Assembly: GCA_903837345.1 (NCBI GenBank)
Contig: CAILUG010000047.1
Span: 27,020 to 91,019 of the forward strand
From: an uncultured Gammaproteobacteria bacterium
GTDB taxonomy: Bacteria > Pseudomonadota > Gammaproteobacteria > Pseudomonadales > Pseudohongiellaceae
Direction: 5' to 3'
Length of the DNA stretch: 64,000 nt
In this document: positions 28,605 through 38,611 of the stretch, piece by piece
Numbering within the stretch: position 1 is the stretch's first letter
How the letters are laid out: every line of letters starts with the position of its first letter
Notes under the pieces: generated by a model
Database searches by the model: none
Seen by the model: the letters and a program-made list of their open reading frames with translations, nothing else
What the model was told of the DNA's origin: nothing
Position numbers and translations under genes: made by a program

Positions 28605-29059
28605 GGCTGATAAGGGTCCGGTATTCCAAGGCTGGCAAGTATCTTCACTTCCAGGGTTTCCATTTTTTTGGCGTCTTTGTTGTGCTCGTGATCGTAGCCC
28701 AGCAAGTGCAACACGCCGTGCACCACCAGATGGGCCCAGTGGTTGACCACGGTCTTGTGCTGTTCGGCCGCTTCCTGTTTCACTACAGCTGCACACAGTG
28801 CCAGGTCACCGAGCTGTCCCGCTGCCTGCAGTTGTTCCGGCACCGGAAACGACAACACATTGGTGGCATGGTTCTTGTGCCGGTACTGGTGGTTCAGGCT
28901 GGCCGATTCATCTGCATCCACAATGCGGATGCTGAGATTGCTGTGCTGACCGGCTTTGCCTGCGCCTTTCAGTGCTGCTTCCGTCCACAGCCTGAACAGG
29001 CGGCGCAGCGGTAATCTGCGCTCGCCGCTGGCATTGTGTAGATCAATTGTCACGCTCAT
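28601..29059 (-). CDS. ybeY: Endoribonuclease YbeY (16S rRNA 3'-end maturation)
   Basis: A 152-residue metalloprotein. The zinc site HLVVHGVLHLLGYDHE has the H-x3-H-x5-H pattern of the UPF0054 family, preceded by NHQYRHKNHATNVLSFP. YbeY processes the 16S rRNA 3' end and takes part in ribosome quality control. The ATG at 29059 (MSVTIDLHN) lies inside the 3' end of phoH, overlapping it by 17 bases, and its stop overlaps corC, so the operon is tightly coupled. Confidence 0.95.
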   Translation of the reverse strand: MSVTIDLHNASGERRLPLRRLFRLWTEAALKGAGKAGQHSNLSIRIVDADESASLNHQYRHKNHATNVLSFPVPEQLQAAGQLGDLALCAAVVKQEAAEQHKTVVNHWAHLVVHGVLHLLGYDHEHNKDAKKMETLEVKILASLGIPDPYQP

Positions 29060-30095
29060 GCAGCCGCTCTTTGCCGTCCTTGTCTGTATTGTTGAGAGCC
29101 GCCACGTTCTGTCGGTCATATTCATCGTAGGCATCAACGATGCGCTGCACGATCGGATGGCGCACTACGTCGCTGGAATTGAACCAGGTGAAGCTGACGC
29201 CTTTCACCTTGCCCAGGATGCCGCTGCCCTGTATCAGCCCTGACCTGGTGCCTTTCGGCAAGTCGATCTGGGTGACATCGCCGGTGATCACTGCCGTCGA
29301 GCCGAAGCCGATGCGCGTCAGGAACATTTTCATCTGTGAAGTGGTGGTGTTCTGGCTTTCGTCGAGAATGATGAATGAGTTGTTGAGAGTGCGGCCACGC
29401 ATGTAGGCGAGCGGGGCTACTTCTATCACGTTGCGTTCGATCAGGCGGGCAACGCGTTCGAAGCCGAGCATTTCATAGAGGGCGTCGTACAAGGGGCGCA
29501 AGTAAGGATCGACTTTCTGGCTGAGATCGCCTGGCAAAAACCCCAGTTTTTCACCGGCCTCAACCGCCGGTCGTACCAGCAGGATGCGTTCCACGCGCTC
29601 GCTTACCAGTGCTTCCACGGCGCAGGCCACGGCCAGATAGGTCTTGCCGGTGCCGGCCGGGCCGATGCCGAAGTTGATGTCGTGGCGGGCGATCGCATTC
29701 ACATAATGGATCTGGTGCGGCGTGCGCGGTTTGACGGAGCATTTGGGCGTGCGCAGCAGCTGGATCTGGTCGTACTGCGCCTCGCCTTCAGGCCGTTCAA
29801 ACATCTCCTGCTGCGGGCGCGGGCGTACTTCGGCCAGCGCCAGGTGGATGTGTTCGGGGGTCAGCACCGGGATTTGTTCGGTCTGGGCATACAGCAGTTG
29901 CAACAATTGTTCGCCGCTGTGCAGCGCTTCTTCACTGCCGGTCAGCATGAATTCGTTACCCCGATTGCTGATGCGCAGATCGAGATAAGCTTCCAGTTGT
30001 TTTAAATGCTCATTATGGCGGCCAAGCAGATTGGCCAACCGCTGGGGGTGGTCAGGCTGCAACGCCAGCCTGCGCGAGGGGACTTGGGCAATCAT
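29043..30095 (-). CDS. ybeZ: PhoH-like ATPase YbeZ
   Basis: A 350-residue PhoH-family P-loop ATPase. An N-terminal KH-like part (residues about 20-75) precedes the ATPase core with Walker A GPAGTGKTYLAV near residue 145 and Walker B SFIILDESQNTT. TGDVTQIDLP follows. It is the usual partner of YbeY in rRNA processing, inferred from conserved linkage. The ATG at 30095 is the first sensible start after the AT-rich gap to miaB. Its stop overlaps the ybeY start. Confidence 0.95.
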   Translation of the reverse strand: MIAQVPSRRLALQPDHPQRLANLLGRHNEHLKQLEAYLDLRISNRGNEFMLTGSEEALHSGEQLLQLLYAQTEQIPVLTPEHIHLALAEVRPRPQQEMFERPEGEAQYDQIQLLRTPKCSVKPRTPHQIHYVNAIARHDINFGIGPAGTGKTYLAVACAVEALVSERVERILLVRPAVEAGEKLGFLPGDLSQKVDPYLRPLYDALYEMLGFERVARLIERNVIEVAPLAYMRGRTLNNSFIILDESQNTTTSQMKMFLTRIGFGSTAVITGDVTQIDLPKGTRSGLIQGSGILGKVKGVSFTWFNSSDVVRHPIVQRIVDAYDEYDRQNVAALNNTDKDGKERLHERDN

Positions 30096-30285
30096 GAAAG
30101 GGAGAGTGAACTCCGTGTAGCCGGGATGGGTGCCAGTATAGCAAGGCAGGGGGTCACTACGCGTTAATTTTTCCGGTTTGGTACTACCTGAACTGACTGG
30201 AAACCGAGGCTGCCATGGCTTTGGTTATTCTTTAATTATTTATTTAAATCAGTTAGTTATATGAATATGAATGGCGCAGAATCGA
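30096..30285 (-). promoter_or_regulatory. AT-rich gap between miaB and ybeZ, possible promoter
   Basis: In this 190-base gap the part next to miaB (about 30220-30275) is markedly AT-rich compared with its surroundings (AATTATTTATTTAAATCAG). It may hold a promoter for ybeZ-ybeY-corC-lnt. I could not assign -35 and -10 boxes with confidence. Confidence 0.3.
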
Positions 30286-31614
30286 TCAAGCTCCGACCAG
30301 CTCGCCCCGTAATGAATTAGAGGCATGCACCTGCCTGATGCAGACCGGGACCAGTTGGCCGATCAGCGCAGGGTCAGCACGGAAGGTGACCGAGCGGTTG
30401 TTTTCAGTGCGGCCCTGCAATGAACCGGGGTCATGGCGGGAGAGGCCGCTGACGAGGACCTGTTGAACGGAGCCCACCATGGCCTCACTGATGCGCATGG
30501 CGTTCTGGACAATACTGGCCTGCAAACGGGCCAGGCGCTGCTTTTTGACCTCTTCACTGGTGTCGTCGGGCAGCTCGGCGGCAGGGGTGCCGGGACGTGC
30601 GCTGTAGGTGAAGCTGTAGGAGGTATCGAAGCCGATCTCGGCAATCAGCTTCATGGTGTCTTCGAAGTCCTGTTCGGTTTCGCCCGGAAAGCCCACGATG
30701 AAGTCGGACGAAATACTCATGCCGGGCCGGATCTTGTGCAATTTGCGGATGATGGATTTGTATTCGAGCACAGTGTGGTTGCGTTTCATCATGGCCAGCA
30801 CGCGGTCGGAACCGGCCTGCACCGGCAGATGCAGATGGCTGACCAGCTTGGGCACGCTGGCGTAGCAGTCGATCAGTGACTGGTTGAATTCCATCGGATG
30901 CGAGGTGGTGAAGCGGATGCGTTCAACACCGTCGATGGCGGCGATCAGCGTAATCAGTGTGGCCAGGTCGCTGGTGTGGCCATCATGGGTCTTGCCACGC
31001 CAGGCGTTGACGTTCTGGCCAAGCAGGTGGATTTCCTTCACGCCCTGGCTGGTGAGATGGGCGGCTTCACCCAGGATATCATCGAGCGGCCTGCTGACTT
31101 CTTCGCCGCGCGTATAGGGCACCACACAGAACGAGCAGTATTTGCTGCAACCTTCCTGCACCGTGAGATAGCCCATGTAGCCTTCGGCTTTGGGTTCCGG
31201 CAGACGGTCGAATTTCTCGATTTCGGGAAAACTGATGTCTACCACCGGTTTGTGGCCGGTGGCGGCATCCAGCAACTCCGGCAGCCGGTGCAGCGTTTGC
31301 GGGCCGAACACTACATCGACATAAGGCGCACGTTTGCCGATGGCAGCACCTTCCTGGCTGGCCACACAACCGCCCACGGCGATCCTGAGCCCCGGTTTTC
31401 GCTTCTTGAGATCCTTCCAGCGACCCAACTGATGAAACACTTTTTCCTGGGCTTTTTCACGGATCGAACAGGTATTGAGCAGCAACAGATCGGCCTCTTC
31501 GGCGTGCTCGGTTACTTCCATGCCTTTGAATTCGCGCAGCAAATCCAGCATGCGAGCAGAATCGTACTCGTTCATCTGGCAGCCGTGGGTCTGGATGAAT
31601 ACTTTTTTTGTCAT
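30286..31614 (-). CDS. miaB: tRNA-2-methylthio-N6-dimethylallyladenosine synthase
   Basis: A 442-residue methylthiotransferase that adds the 2-methylthio group to i6A37 of tRNA. It has the N-terminal UPF0004 domain with [28 protein letters not shown] and GGCVASQEG as three cluster cysteines. The radical-SAM core has [19 protein letters not shown] (C-x3-C-x2-C), and a C-terminal TRAM domain follows. The ATG at 31614 (MTKKVFIQ) is the family start; 31629 would add five residues. It is first in the conserved operon order with ybeZ, ybeY, corC and lnt, though 190 bases separate it from ybeZ. Confidence 0.97.
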   Translation of the reverse strand: MTKKVFIQTHGCQMNEYDSARMLDLLREFKGMEVTEHAEEADLLLLNTCSIREKAQEKVFHQLGRWKDLKKRKPGLRIAVGGCVASQEGAAIGKRAPYVDVVFGPQTLHRLPELLDAATGHKPVVDISFPEIEKFDRLPEPKAEGYMGYLTVQEGCSKYCSFCVVPYTRGEEVSRPLDDILGEAAHLTSQGVKEIHLLGQNVNAWRGKTHDGHTSDLATLITLIAAIDGVERIRFTTSHPMEFNQSLIDCYASVPKLVSHLHLPVQAGSDRVLAMMKRNHTVLEYKSIIRKLHKIRPGMSISSDFIVGFPGETEQDFEDTMKLIAEIGFDTSYSFTYSARPGTPAAELPDDTSEEVKKQRLARLQASIVQNAMRISEAMVGSVQQVLVSGLSRHDPGSLQGRTENNRSVTFRADPALIGQLVPVCIRQVHASNSLRGELVGA

Positions 31615-31702
31615 GGAATCTGGAAGCAAACGGAAGAAAAACCGTGGCGATTATACTTGAATTCGAGTGGCCCCGGCCCGATATTGACGGCTACTGAAGT
31701 CA

Positions 31703-32059
31703 ATGGCGCCACTCATGAACAACAAATCCAAAGAATCCCGCGAGCTGTTTCGCATCACTTTCCTCAACAAGGGGCAGGTGTATGAAGTCTATGCGCGTGA
31801 AGTCTATCAAAGCGACCTTTGGGGTTTCATCGAGATCGAGAATTTCGTATTCGGCGAGCGTGGCCATATGGTGGTGGATCCGTCCGAGGAAAAAATCAAG
31901 AACGAATTTGTGGGCGTGAAACGCAGCTTCATACCGCTGCAGGCGATCATCCGCATCGATGAAGTCGAGAAGGAAGGTGTCGCCACCATCAGCAAGGGCG
32001 ACAACATCGCGCCTTTTCCGCTGCATTTTTCCCCTCGCACCCAGAGTGTTCCCGAGTAG
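31703..32059 (+). CDS. DUF1820 family protein
   Basis: A 118-residue soluble protein matching the DUF1820 family found mainly in gammaproteobacteria: LFRITFLNKGQVYEVYAREV, WGFIEIENFVFGE and VGVKRSFIPLQAIIRIDEVEKEG. Its function is unknown. The start is ATG at 31703; the ATG at 31715 (MNNKSKES) would remove four residues and is equally possible. It is divergent from miaB with an 88-base gap, an arrangement kept in many gammaproteobacteria. No signal peptide or membrane helix. Confidence 0.85.
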   Translation: MAPLMNNKSKESRELFRITFLNKGQVYEVYAREVYQSDLWGFIEIENFVFGERGHMVVDPSEEKIKNEFVGVKRSFIPLQAIIRIDEVEKEGVATISKGDNIAPFPLHFSPRTQSVPE

Positions 32060-32202
32060 GCAGGCGAGCGGGTGGTCAAGCCCGCCCGGAAGTTGCCGAT
32101 AAAATACGCGATCCCCGTATTACAGCCTCAAGCCAGACCCCCAACCTGCCGTAATAAGTAGCAGTAATGTCATGACTGCTTCGGTATGGCTGGGGATACT
32201 GC

Positions 32203-33459
32203 GTGTTTGGTTTGGCAAAAAAATTCAAGAACAGAAAATTTCCGGCAGAGGAAGTAGTAGCCAGGGTTTACCTGGCCCGACAGCCCATTTTTGATGATAA
32301 CCGGGAAATCTTCGCCTATGAGTTGTTGTATCGGAGCGGCAATGCCAATTCGGCATGTTTTGACAATGCCGACAAGGCAACTTCCGAGCTGATCACCAAT
32401 ACTTTCCTGTCGGTGGGATTCGATTCCATCAGCAATGGCAAAAAGGTGTTCATCAATCTGCCACGCAAATTCATCACTGGCGAACTGCCGTTGCCGCTCG
32501 ATCCCGAGATTGTGGTGCTGGAAGTGCTCGAAGATGTCAGTGCTGATCCGCAGGTGCTGGCAGGCCTGGAAGCCCTTATCAAGCAGGGCTTTGCCATTGC
32601 ACTGGATGATTTTGTCGAAACTGCAGAAAACGAAGCATTCCTCAAGCATGCCAACTTTATCAAAGTCGATGTGTTGTGTGTTTCCGATGATGAATTGCGT
32701 GCGCAAGCCAACAGCCTGAAGAGATTGGGCGTTCCTTTGCTGGCTGAAAAAGTGGAAACGGAGGCGCGATTCCAGTTGTGCCGGCAGTTGGGTTTCCAGT
32801 ATTTCCAGGGCTATTTTTTCAGCAAACCTGCAATGCTGGAAGGAAAGGAGTTGTCGGCCAACCAGGTTTCGATGCTCAACATTCTCGCCAAACTGCAAAA
32901 TCCGGATTGCAGGGTGGAAGAGCTGGAACAGATCATCGGCCATGATCTGGGTCTGAGCTACAAATTGCTGAAGATCATCAACTCGTCTTTCTACAATGTT
33001 GGCAAGACCGTGGAATCCATCCAGCATGCACTCGTTCTTCTGGGTCTCAATTCGCTGAAAAAATGGGTCACACTTATTACCTTGTCTTCCGCCAAAAACA
33101 AGACCAGCGAATTGCTGGTGTTGGCGTTGTTGCGGGCAAGACACTGTGAATGCATGGCAGAGAAGCTGAAGTTGAAGCCTGAGGCTGCGTTCACTGTGGG
33201 CATGTTTTCGTTGCTGGATGCCATCATGGATCAGCCATTGCCCTTATTGCTGGCCCAGTTGCCGCTGAGCATGGAAGTGAAGCGGGCACTGCTGGAGGGC
33301 AGGGGCGACCTGGGTGAATTGCTGGAAGCAGTGATCCATCATGAAGAGGGAAACTGGCAGGAAATCCACGATCGCTACACCATTGACGATGCCATGCAAC
33401 AGACCTATGAGCAGGCGCTGACCTGGTGCCGGCAGATCAAGGACGATCTGGGAGTGTGA
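32203..33459 (+). CDS. EAL-HDOD signalling protein (YuxH/CdgJ type)
   Basis: A 418-residue cytosolic protein with an N-terminal EAL-type domain (residues about 20-215) and a C-terminal HDOD domain (about 220-400). The EAL signature is YELLYR rather than EALLR. Partial elements remain: FINLPRKFI, LDDF, KVD, AEKVET and QGYFFSKP. The domain is also short, so phosphodiesterase activity toward cyclic-di-GMP is doubtful. HDOD proteins of this type influence motility and c-di-GMP-linked behaviour. The start is GTG at 32203 (MFGLAKKF). A PilZ gene lies 2.3 kb downstream, past ygiQ. Confidence 0.85.
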   Translation: MFGLAKKFKNRKFPAEEVVARVYLARQPIFDDNREIFAYELLYRSGNANSACFDNADKATSELITNTFLSVGFDSISNGKKVFINLPRKFITGELPLPLDPEIVVLEVLEDVSADPQVLAGLEALIKQGFAIALDDFVETAENEAFLKHANFIKVDVLCVSDDELRAQANSLKRLGVPLLAEKVETEARFQLCRQLGFQYFQGYFFSKPAMLEGKELSANQVSMLNILAKLQNPDCRVEELEQIIGHDLGLSYKLLKIINSSFYNVGKTVESIQHALVLLGLNSLKKWVTLITLSSAKNKTSELLVLALLRARHCECMAEKLKLKPEAAFTVGMFSLLDAIMDQPLPLLLAQLPLSMEVKRALLEGRGDLGELLEAVIHHEEGNWQEIHDRYTIDDAMQQTYEQALTWCRQIKDDLGV

Positions 33460-33510
33460 GAAGCCATTCACAGTGCCGGGTTCAGGAGTCACCTCTGGTA
33501 GAATCGGCAG

Positions 33511-35712
33511 ATGCGTATCACTGCCTCGCCTGTTCCAAAAAATTCGTTGCTGCGTACTGAGCAAAGCGGCTCCCTGTTCGGCTATCCCAAATACTGGGCC
33601 GAAAGTTTCGGTACTGCTCCTTACCTGCCAATGTCGCGTGCCGAGATGGACCTGCTTGGCTGGGACAGCTGCGACATCATCATTGTCACCGGTGACGCCT
33701 ATGTCGATCATCCCAGCTTCGGCATGGCGGTAATTGGCCGCTTCCTCGAGTCGCAGGGTTTCCGGGTCGGCATCATTGCGCAACCGCGCTGGCAGAATAC
33801 TGCCGATTTCATGGCACTCGGCAAGCCGAACCTGTTCTTTGGCATCACCGCCGGCAACATGGATTCGATGATCAACCGTTACACGGCTGATTTGCGGATG
33901 CGCCATGACGATGCCTACACTCCCAACGATGAAGGCGGCAAGCGACCTGATCGTGCAGTCATCGTTTACAGCCAGTTGTGCAAACAGGCTTACAAGGATG
34001 TGCCACTGGTGATCGGCGGAATTGAAGCCAGTTTGCGCCGTATCGCGCAGTACGATTACTGGAGTGACAAGGTTCGCAGGTCCGTGCTGATTGATGCCGG
34101 CGCCGATATTCTGCTGTTCGGCAATGCCGAGCGCGCGATAGCGGAAGTAGCACATGCGCTGGCAAATGGCCGCAGGGTCACTGAACTCACTGATATCCGC
34201 GGTACCACCATCATTCGCGACTCGATACCCGACGGCTGGACCGAGGTGGATTCCACCCGTGTCGACTGGCCAGGCCAGATCGACAAGATGATGAATCCCT
34301 ACGAATACGCCAGCACTCAGCAGGATGCCAAACCGGTCGATCCGGATGCACCACAACCGCTGAAAATCATTCCGCTGCCTCTGCAGCACAAACAGAAACT
34401 GGATGATGCCACCACCTATGTGCGGCTGCCGTCATTCGAAAAGGTCTCACACGATCCGGTACTTTATGCCCATGCCTCACGGGTGCTGCATCAGGAGGCA
34501 AGCCCGTTCAACGGACGCACGCTGGTGCAGAAACACGGCACAAAGGAAATCTGGGTCAACCGTCCGCCACTTCCGCTGGAAACCCACGAGATGGACGGGG
34601 TGTTTGATCTGCCTTACCAGCGACGCCCGCATCCGAAATACGGCAATGCGGTAATTCCTGCGTATGACATGATAAAAACCTCGGTCAACATCATGCGTGG
34701 CTGCTTCGGCGGCTGTACGTTCTGTTCCATCACTGAACATGAAGGCAGGGTAATCCAGAGTCGCTCGGAGCAATCGATACTCAACGAGATTGAAAAAATT
34801 CGCGACCAGGTGCCTGGCTTTACCGGTGTGATATCCGATCTTGGCGGTCCTACTGCCAACATGTACGGGCTGGTCTGCAAGGAAGCGCATAGCGAGATCG
34901 GCCAAAAATGCCGACGGCTGTCGTGTGTGTTTCCGACCATCTGCAAGCATCTCAAGACTGATCACAGCCAGACCACACAGCTCTATCGCAAGGCGCGCCA
35001 GTTGCGCGGCGTCAAGAAAATCCTGATTGCGTCAGGTTTGCGCTACGATCTCGCGCTGCGCGATCCGGAGTACATCAAGGAACTGGTGACGCATCATGTG
35101 GGGGGCTATCTGAAGATTGCACCCGAGCACAGTGAAGAAGGCCCTCTCAACCAGATGATGAAGCCGTCAATCGGGCACTATGAAGATTTCAAGAAACAGT
35201 TTGACCACTTTTCGGCACTGGCCGGCAAGAAGCAGTACCTGATTCCGTATTTCATCGCCGCCCATCCCGGCTCCCGCGATGAAGACATGCTGCAACTGGC
35301 ACTATGGCTGAAGAAAAACAGGTTCAAGCCGGATCAGGTGCAGACTTTTTATCCATCACCGATGGCACTGGCCACTGCGATGTATTATTCGGGTCGCAAT
35401 CCGCTCAAGAAGCTGCACTACAAAAGCGAGAAAATGCAGATACCGAAGAAACTGGAGCAGCGACGCTTGCAGAAAGCGTTTTTGCGCTATCACGATCCTG
35501 CCAACTTTGACCAGTTGCGCGAAGCACTGCAGCGCATGGGTCGCAGTGACCTTATCGGCGATGATGACAAGCATCTGGTCCCGGCAGCCAGGCCTGCCTG
35601 GCAACAGCGCGCAACGACTACGCGAAAACCGCCATCACGAACCATGCAAGGAAGCAGCAAAGGATCGCGGAGCGGGTTGGCGAAGAAGGGATCGCGCCCG
35701 CCACGCAGCTGA
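33511..35712 (+). CDS. ygiQ: YgiQ-family radical SAM protein
   Basis: A 733-residue YgiQ/UPF0313 protein. An N-terminal B12-binding-like region ([36 protein letters not shown]) precedes a radical SAM core with the cluster motif [18 protein letters not shown] (C-x3-C-x2-C), then APEHSEEG and YFIAAHPGS. The C-terminal ~60 residues are basic and disordered. The substrate of the family is not established. No strong ribosome site precedes ATG 33511, but the protein begins as expected for the family. The PilZ gene starts 11 bases after the stop and may be coupled. Confidence 0.93.
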   Translation: MRITASPVPKNSLLRTEQSGSLFGYPKYWAESFGTAPYLPMSRAEMDLLGWDSCDIIIVTGDAYVDHPSFGMAVIGRFLESQGFRVGIIAQPRWQNTADFMALGKPNLFFGITAGNMDSMINRYTADLRMRHDDAYTPNDEGGKRPDRAVIVYSQLCKQAYKDVPLVIGGIEASLRRIAQYDYWSDKVRRSVLIDAGADILLFGNAERAIAEVAHALANGRRVTELTDIRGTTIIRDSIPDGWTEVDSTRVDWPGQIDKMMNPYEYASTQQDAKPVDPDAPQPLKIIPLPLQHKQKLDDATTYVRLPSFEKVSHDPVLYAHASRVLHQEASPFNGRTLVQKHGTKEIWVNRPPLPLETHEMDGVFDLPYQRRPHPKYGNAVIPAYDMIKTSVNIMRGCFGGCTFCSITEHEGRVIQSRSEQSILNEIEKIRDQVPGFTGVISDLGGPTANMYGLVCKEAHSEIGQKCRRLSCVFPTICKHLKTDHSQTTQLYRKARQLRGVKKILIASGLRYDLALRDPEYIKELVTHHVGGYLKIAPEHSEEGPLNQMMKPSIGHYEDFKKQFDHFSALAGKKQYLIPYFIAAHPGSRDEDMLQLALWLKKNRFKPDQVQTFYPSPMALATAMYYSGRNPLKKLHYKSEKMQIPKKLEQRRLQKAFLRYHDPANFDQLREALQRMGRSDLIGDDDKHLVPAARPAWQQRATTTRKPPSRTMQGSSKGSRSGLAKKGSRPPRS

Positions 35713-35723
35713 GAGATCGTACT

Positions 35724-36092
35724 GTGGCAATTGAAAGACGTTTATATCCGCGTTTTCCACTCACTTGCGAGGTGAGGGTAACACTGCCGGAAGCTGGCGG
35801 AGAATTCATTGCCGAAGCGACACACTTGTCCCGCAGCAGTATCCAGCTGAATTGTACACCGGCCCTGTTCACTGCCTTGCTGAAACAACAGCGTTTGCCG
35901 TATTCCTGCGGACTCGAATTCAAACTGCCCTGGCACAAGCGGCTTTTCAGGAGTGAAGCCTATATGGTGACCCACCGCCGTCTGTCACAAATGCAATACG
36001 TGCTGGTGCTGCGTCTGCCTGACGAAGACGGCGATCAGGCTGTGTGGATGGAAAGTTTGCTGCAGCAACACGCGAGTCCCGGCCAGGAGTGA
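35724..36092 (+). CDS. PilZ-domain protein with altered binding motif
   Basis: A 122-residue single-domain protein. The first PilZ motif, RxxxR, is present (RRLYPRF, residues 5-11). The second, D/N-x-S-x-x-G, is changed to HLSRSSIQ, losing both the acidic/amide residue and the glycine. PilZ domains normally bind cyclic-di-GMP; this one may bind weakly or work by protein contact. The start is GTG at 35724, 11 bases after ygiQ. The stop abuts the stop of the convergent CopD/HemJ-like gene with no gap. Confidence 0.7.
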   Translation: MAIERRLYPRFPLTCEVRVTLPEAGGEFIAEATHLSRSSIQLNCTPALFTALLKQQRLPYSCGLEFKLPWHKRLFRSEAYMVTHRRLSQMQYVLVLRLPDEDGDQAVWMESLLQQHASPGQE

Positions 36093-36506
36093 TCAGAACT
36101 GAGGTTTGGCAAGCACCAGATAGATGACAAGCAGCACTACCAGGATCGGCAACTCATTCATCAGGCGCAGTGCCTTTGATGAAGGCAGCACACTATAGCC
36201 TTTTTTCACCATGCGTCCGCAAACGATAAAATACACCAGTATCAGTGCCACCAGTGCCAGCTTGAGATAGAGCCAGCTGCCGCTGATGTGAAAGCCGAAC
36301 CACAGCCAGAAACCGAACGTGATGGCCAGACCAAACATGATGTGGCCGAAACGATAGAGTCGTCTGCCCATCAATTGCAACCTGTCGTTGATGGACGGTT
36401 GATCGCCCACCTCGGCCATATTCACCAGAATGCGTGGCAGATAAAACACGCAGGCGACCCATGCCATCACAAACAGCAGGTGCAGGGTTTTGATCAATAA
36501 ATACAT
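36093..36506 (-). CDS. HemJ/CopD-like membrane protein
   Basis: A 137-residue protein with four helices, beginning MYLLIKTLHLLFVMAWVACV. The short length, the early His in the first helix and the following LPRILVNMAE segment match the small CopD-family/HemJ (UPF0093) group. HemJ is a protoporphyrinogen IX oxidase, the step just before ferrochelatase. Its ATG overlaps the hemH stop (TGATG), so it is co-translated with hemH. That context strongly favours the HemJ role over copper transport, but it remains inference. Confidence 0.75.
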   Translation of the reverse strand: MYLLIKTLHLLFVMAWVACVFYLPRILVNMAEVGDQPSINDRLQLMGRRLYRFGHIMFGLAITFGFWLWFGFHISGSWLYLKLALVALILVYFIVCGRMVKKGYSVLPSSKALRLMNELPILVVLLVIYLVLAKPQF

Positions 36507-37543
36507 CAGTTGCCTCCGGAAGCTTGCACCGGATTTGGTGCTATCCACTGGCTGAGAGTATGCACCCAATCCGGATGGGCGTTAAGACAGGGGATCAGCG
36601 TAAGGCTGTCGCCACCGGCTTGCCGGAAATGGGCAGCACCCTGGATTTCAATTTCTTCCAGCGTCTCCAGGCAATCAGTCACGAAGGCAGGGCACAGCAC
36701 CAGCAGTTTCTTGACGCCTTTGGCTGCGAGTTGCCCAATTACATGTTCGGTGGATGGCTCCAGCCATTTGGCACGGCCCAGACGAGACTGGTAGCTGATG
36801 GAAAATTGGTCCTGGCGCAGTCCGGCCGCTTTTACAAACAGTTCGGTGGTACACAGAACCTGATGGCGGTAACAGGTAGCGTGCGCGACGGAGGCAGTCT
36901 GGCAGCAGTTGGCAGTTTTCAGGCAATGCTGGCCGGTCGGATCCGCTTTGGTGATGTGCAGCTCGGGCAGGCCGTGATAACTGAACAGTACATGATCGAA
37001 GTGCTGGTTGAGCCATGGTTCGGCGCTGCTGACCAGATTGCGGATATAGTCGGGGTTGTCGTAGAACGGTTTGGGTACCACCAGTTTGACACCCAGCTTG
37101 TGGTTGGCAATGACGCGCTCCGCTTCCTTGATGGAGGTCAGCACTGTGCTTTCGGCGTAGTGGGGATACAGTGGCAACAACATGATTTCGCTGATGCCGG
37201 GCAGTGCCGCCAGTTTCAACAGTTCACTTTCGATGGAAGGATTGCCATACCGCATTGCCATGGCCACCGGCACCCGGGTTTGCTTGCGCAGTTGCTCCAG
37301 CAGTTGCATCGATAAGGCGACCAGCGGCGAGCCCTGGTCGGTCCAGATGCTTTGATAGGCATGTGCAGAGCGCTTGGGTCGCGCCGGCAAAACAAACAGG
37401 CTGACGATCAAGCGGCGTAGCAACCAAGGCAGCTGGATCACATAAGGATCCATCAGGAACTGGTTAAGATAGCGACGCACCCCAGGGACGTCAGGTTGGT
37501 CGGGGGAGCCAAGATTGGCCAGTAGTACTGCGCGCGAAGTCAT
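36506..37543 (-). CDS. hemH: Ferrochelatase
   Basis: A 345-residue enzyme that inserts Fe2+ into protoporphyrin IX to make heme. It has the N-terminal LLANLGSPDQPDVPGVRRYL, the catalytic-His segment LFSYHGLPELH and a conserved Glu in the C-terminal CLETLEEIEI. A Cys-rich stretch (residues about 203-221, CLKTANCCQ with CYRHQVLC) might relate to a cluster, but I cannot confirm one. The ATG at 37543 (MTSRAVLLANLG) is the family start. It is divergent from the DUF523 gene and coupled to the HemJ-like gene. Confidence 0.95.
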   Translation of the reverse strand: MTSRAVLLANLGSPDQPDVPGVRRYLNQFLMDPYVIQLPWLLRRLIVSLFVLPARPKRSAHAYQSIWTDQGSPLVALSMQLLEQLRKQTRVPVAMAMRYGNPSIESELLKLAALPGISEIMLLPLYPHYAESTVLTSIKEAERVIANHKLGVKLVVPKPFYDNPDYIRNLVSSAEPWLNQHFDHVLFSYHGLPELHITKADPTGQHCLKTANCCQTASVAHATCYRHQVLCTTELFVKAAGLRQDQFSISYQSRLGRAKWLEPSTEHVIGQLAAKGVKKLLVLCPAFVTDCLETLEEIEIQGAAHFRQAGGDSLTLIPCLNAHPDWVHTLSQWIAPNPVQASGGN

Positions 37544-37627
37544 TGCAATCCAAAAAGATTGTGTTTGCGTAAGTGGATGGAAACCGGAAGCTTTATAACA
37601 TGCCGATAACAGAGGGCAAGTACGCAA

Positions 37628-38611
37628 ATGCATGAAGCCTGGATGACAGACGCTGGCAACACGCAGGCCAAAATCAGGGTCGGGGTCAGTTCCTGCCTGC
37701 TGGGACAGGAAGTTCGCTTCAACGGCACCCACAAGCACATGCCCTTGCTGACGCAGGAGCTGGCCAGGTATTTCGAATTCGTGCCGACCTGCCCGGAAAT
37801 GGGTGCCGGCATGGGAGTGCCACGTCTTCCGATCCGGCTGGTGGGAGATCCGGCAGCTCCGCGCGCGGTGCGCGTCAACGATCCCGCAGTCGATTTCACC
37901 CGGCCTTTGCAGGATTATGCCGCCGAGCGCATTCCGCAACTGCAGGATCTGGCCGGTTATGTCTTTATCAAGAATTCGCCCAGCTGCGGCCTGTTCCGGG
38001 TCAAGGTCTATCACGAGAACGGCAATACCGGTATGACTCCCGGCCGCGGCATCTTTGCTGCGGCGCTTACCAGTGCCATGCCATTGTTGCCGGTGGAAGA
38101 AGACGGACGGCTGTGCGATCCGGTATTGCGCGAGAATTTCATCACACGGGTGTTTGCCACCCATGAGTGGCAACAATTGTGCGCACGCGGGCTCACGGCT
38201 GCCGGTCTGATCGACCTGCACTCACGCTACAAATACACGTTGATGGCGCATGCCTCCGGGGATTATGCAAAGCTTGGCCAATTGCTCTCTGATGCCGGCA
38301 AGCACGACCCGTTCGAGCTGGGGCCACGCTATTTCACTTTGATGATGCAGACCTTGCAGCGCAAGGCCACCCGCAAGACCAACACCAATGTGCTGATGCA
38401 TCTGCAGGGCTATCTGAAAAAGCAACTGCAGGGCAGCGCCAAGAGCAGTCTTGGCAAGGTCATCGAACAATACCGCCAGGGCATCGTGCCGCTGATAGTG
38501 CCGGTGACGATGCTGAAACATTATTTTGAATTGTACCCGGATCCCTACATCAGCCGGCAGTCGTTCTGGCAGCCTTATCCCGATGAGCTGAGTCTGAGAA
38601 ATTTGCTGTGA
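37628..38611 (+). CDS. DUF523-DUF1722 (YbgA-like) fusion protein
   Basis: A 327-residue cytosolic protein. The N-terminal DUF523 domain has VGVSSCLLGQEVRFNGTHK and later YVFIKNSPSCGLF, with conserved cysteines. The C-terminal DUF1722 (YbgA-like) domain starts around residue 190 (YTLMAHASGDYAKLGQLL). In E. coli ybgA is next to the photolyase gene phr. Here the stop overlaps the photolyase GTG start (GTGA), so the pair is translationally coupled and may act together in light or DNA-repair physiology. The biochemical function is unknown. The start at ATG 37628 is tentative; ATG 37643 is an alternative. Confidence 0.88.
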   Translation: MHEAWMTDAGNTQAKIRVGVSSCLLGQEVRFNGTHKHMPLLTQELARYFEFVPTCPEMGAGMGVPRLPIRLVGDPAAPRAVRVNDPAVDFTRPLQDYAAERIPQLQDLAGYVFIKNSPSCGLFRVKVYHENGNTGMTPGRGIFAAALTSAMPLLPVEEDGRLCDPVLRENFITRVFATHEWQQLCARGLTAAGLIDLHSRYKYTLMAHASGDYAKLGQLLSDAGKHDPFELGPRYFTLMMQTLQRKATRKTNTNVLMHLQGYLKKQLQGSAKSSLGKVIEQYRQGIVPLIVPVTMLKHYFELYPDPYISRQSFWQPYPDELSLRNLL

